DNA from: Verrucomicrobiota bacterium JB023
GTDB lineage: Bacteria > Verrucomicrobiota > Verrucomicrobiia > Verrucomicrobiales > Akkermansiaceae
Assembly (NCBI GenBank): GCA_030673895.1
Contig: JAUTCR010000009.1
Location: 1-64,000 of the forward strand
Reading direction: 5' to 3'
Length of the DNA: 64,000 bases
Under the pieces are notes generated by a model. That model was not told the DNA's origin. It searched no databases and worked only from the letters and a program-made list of their open reading frames with translations. Of this stretch, positions 62,826-64,000 are shown one piece after another. Numbering within the stretch: position 1 is the stretch's first letter; the number at the start of each line of letters is the position of its first letter. Both the position numbers and the translations under genes were made by a program.

Positions 62826-63092
62826 CGTTTGCTTGATTAATTAAGAAGTCCTTACCACTCGCCTCAATCCGGCTTCCAGCCCCAATCCGAAAAAGCGTGG
62901 CTGTATGCGCAGCGGAGAGGCGGTCTCGTCAACTACTGCCAGCACTATCGGACAGCCCCTGCCGCAACCAAGCCCGAATTACGGAATCGGGCGGAGAAGC
63001 TACGACATCCCCCGGCCGAATATCCCGAGCCCCCTCGATTTGAATCACTCTTGAGTCTTGCAGTCTTCCATCTGGTATCTTGAATTTCCCCC

Positions 63093-64000
63093 GTGTCCTA
63101 CATTCCTACCATCGGGCTCGAAGTCCACTGCCAGGTCAAAACGAACTCCAAGATGTTTTGCGCCTGCCCGACCTCGTTCGGTGATGAGCCCAATACGAAC
63201 ACCTGCCCCACCTGTCTCGGCCTCCCCGGTGCCCTCCCCGTCCTCAATGCCTACGCCATCGAGCAGACCCTCCTCGCCGGCCTCATGCTCGGCTGCGGCT
63301 CGCCGGAAATCTCCAAATGGGACCGTAAGAACTACTTCTACCCGGACATGCCGAAGAACTACCAGACCTCGCAGATGGACCTCCCCCTCTGCCTGGGCGG
63401 CGGCGTGCCCCTCTACGACCACAATTACCCCAAGGACCACCAAAAGAACATCGCCCGCCCTGGCAAGGTGGTGAAGCTCAACCGCATCCACCTCGAGGAA
63501 GACGTCGCCAAGTCCACCCACCAGGCCAGTTCCTCTCTCATCGACTTCAACCGCGCCGGTACCCCCCTCATGGAAATCGTCTCCGAGCCCGATATCGACT
63601 CCGCCGAGGAAGCCTTCGCCTACGTCAAGACTCTCCAACAAATCCTCATCCACGGCGGGATTTCCGATGCCGATATGGAGAAAGGCCAACTGCGCTGCGA
63701 CGTGAACATCTCCGTCCGCAAGAACCCCGAAGACCCCCTCGGTGAACGCACCGAGCTGAAGAACCTCAACTCCTTCTCCGCCATCCGCCGCGCCATCGTC
63801 TACGAGATCAATCGTCAGACCGAAGAGCTCGAGCAAGGCATCCCGCAGATTCAGCAGACCGCCCGCTGGGATGACGACCTCGGCGAGTCCCAGCCCATGC
63901 GGACCAAGGAAGACGCCCACGATTACCGCTACTTCCCCTGCCCCGACCTTCTCCCCATCCACACTGCTCCGTTGTTAGAGAAAGTCCGTCCCAGCCTCCC
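63093..64000 (+). CDS. gatB: Aspartyl/glutamyl-tRNA amidotransferase subunit B (partial, runs off the window)
   Basis: N-terminal 302 codons of GatB, part of the GatCAB complex that converts Glu-tRNA(Gln) or Asp-tRNA(Asn) to the amidated form. The start is GTG 63093, giving SYIPTIGLEVHCQVKT. Zinc-binding Cys occur in CACPTSF and CPTCLGLPG. The KWDRKNYFYPDMPKNYQTSQ and HLEEDVAKSTH motifs and an RCDVNISVR strand are family-defining. The stop lies beyond 64000. gatA and gatC are not visible upstream; ftsZ is divergent about 270 bp away. Confidence 0.96.
   Translation, partial: MSYIPTIGLEVHCQVKTNSKMFCACPTSFGDEPNTNTCPTCLGLPGALPVLNAYAIEQTLLAGLMLGCGSPEISKWDRKNYFYPDMPKNYQTSQMDLPLCLGGGVPLYDHNYPKDHQKNIARPGKVVKLNRIHLEEDVAKSTHQASSSLIDFNRAGTPLMEIVSEPDIDSAEEAFAYVKTLQQILIHGGISDADMEKGQLRCDVNISVRKNPEDPLGERTELKNLNSFSAIRRAIVYEINRQTEELEQGIPQIQQTARWDDDLGESQPMRTKEDAHDYRYFPCPDLLPIHTAPLLEKVRPSL

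Noticed and set aside
63045-63962. 305-codon minus-strand open frame
   Set aside because: Antisense of gatB, which is certain from its conserved motifs.
1-64000. tRNA, rRNA, CRISPR, insertion sequence and prophage signals
   Set aside because: No T-loop-like GGTTCGAANCC arms in cloverleaf context, no repeat arrays, no transposase or integrase motifs were seen on either strand.

Overview
This is a chromosomal window from a Gram-negative bacterium, most likely a member of the Verrucomicrobiota (order Verrucomicrobiales). The calls behind this are: a PEP-CTERM protein; a secretin that resembles the Akkermansia Amuc_1098 type; a three-subunit succinate dehydrogenase with one fused cytochrome b subunit; frequent GTG and TTG starts with few clear Shine-Dalgarno sites; and an outer membrane inferred from the beta-barrel protein and KdsB. 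The assignment rests on recognised protein families, not on an rRNA gene. No rRNA, tRNA, CRISPR array, insertion sequence or prophage was recognised. The window reads as stable core chromosome with a few accessory cassettes.

Layout. 1-6112: an outer membrane beta-barrel protein, a zinc-ribbon membrane protein, then a tight flippase / PIG-L deacetylase / GT4 glycosyltransferase run for a surface glycan. 6244-9586: a PfkB sugar kinase, a tandem-ACT protein and a carboxynorspermidine synthase-like dehydrogenase. 9795-13750: a PEP-CTERM protein, a secreted PhoX/DUF839 protein and a secreted protein with two CXXCH haem motifs, separated by strong terminators. 13948-16299: ilvB and ilvN. 16502-20521 (minus): nusA-infB-rbfA. 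20687-21364: a HAD protein. 21336-27682 (minus): secretin, AsmA-like membrane protein and a P-loop ATPase with a long acidic tail full of repeated NPF/SPF/DPF tripeptides. 28168-34131: a signalling island with a CheB-CheR-PAS-histidine kinase, two single-domain receivers and a convergent receiver-kinase. 34275-36957: a type IIA topoisomerase A subunit and an MBL-fold hydrolase. 37071-40511: sdhCAB. 40606-43446: a zinc-ribbon protein, ruvB, an MDR oxidoreductase and a quinol monooxygenase-like protein. 43753-46439 (minus): dnaA-dnaN. 46937-55290: a sodium:solute symporter, kdsB-pyrG, a GH3 enzyme, a DUF3750 lipoprotein, a CPBP protease and rpoN. 55403-58974: an ABC ATPase and a TetR-led cassette of small genes. 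58967-62825 (minus): recQ and ftsZ. 63093-64000: the 5' part of gatB.

Points that deserve attention: the secretin/AsmA-like/ATPase cluster with xPF repeats is the best candidate for an undescribed system. FtsZ has a long Asp/Glu-rich linker and a Gly in place of a T7-loop Asp. A good -24/-12 element lies directly before rpoN. A palindrome overlaps the start codon of the TetR gene. The DUF3750 lipoprotein and the CPBP protease overlap tail to tail by 137 bp.

All calls were made by reading the sequence and translations. No database search, profile comparison or structure prediction was run. Function names therefore mean family-level recognition.
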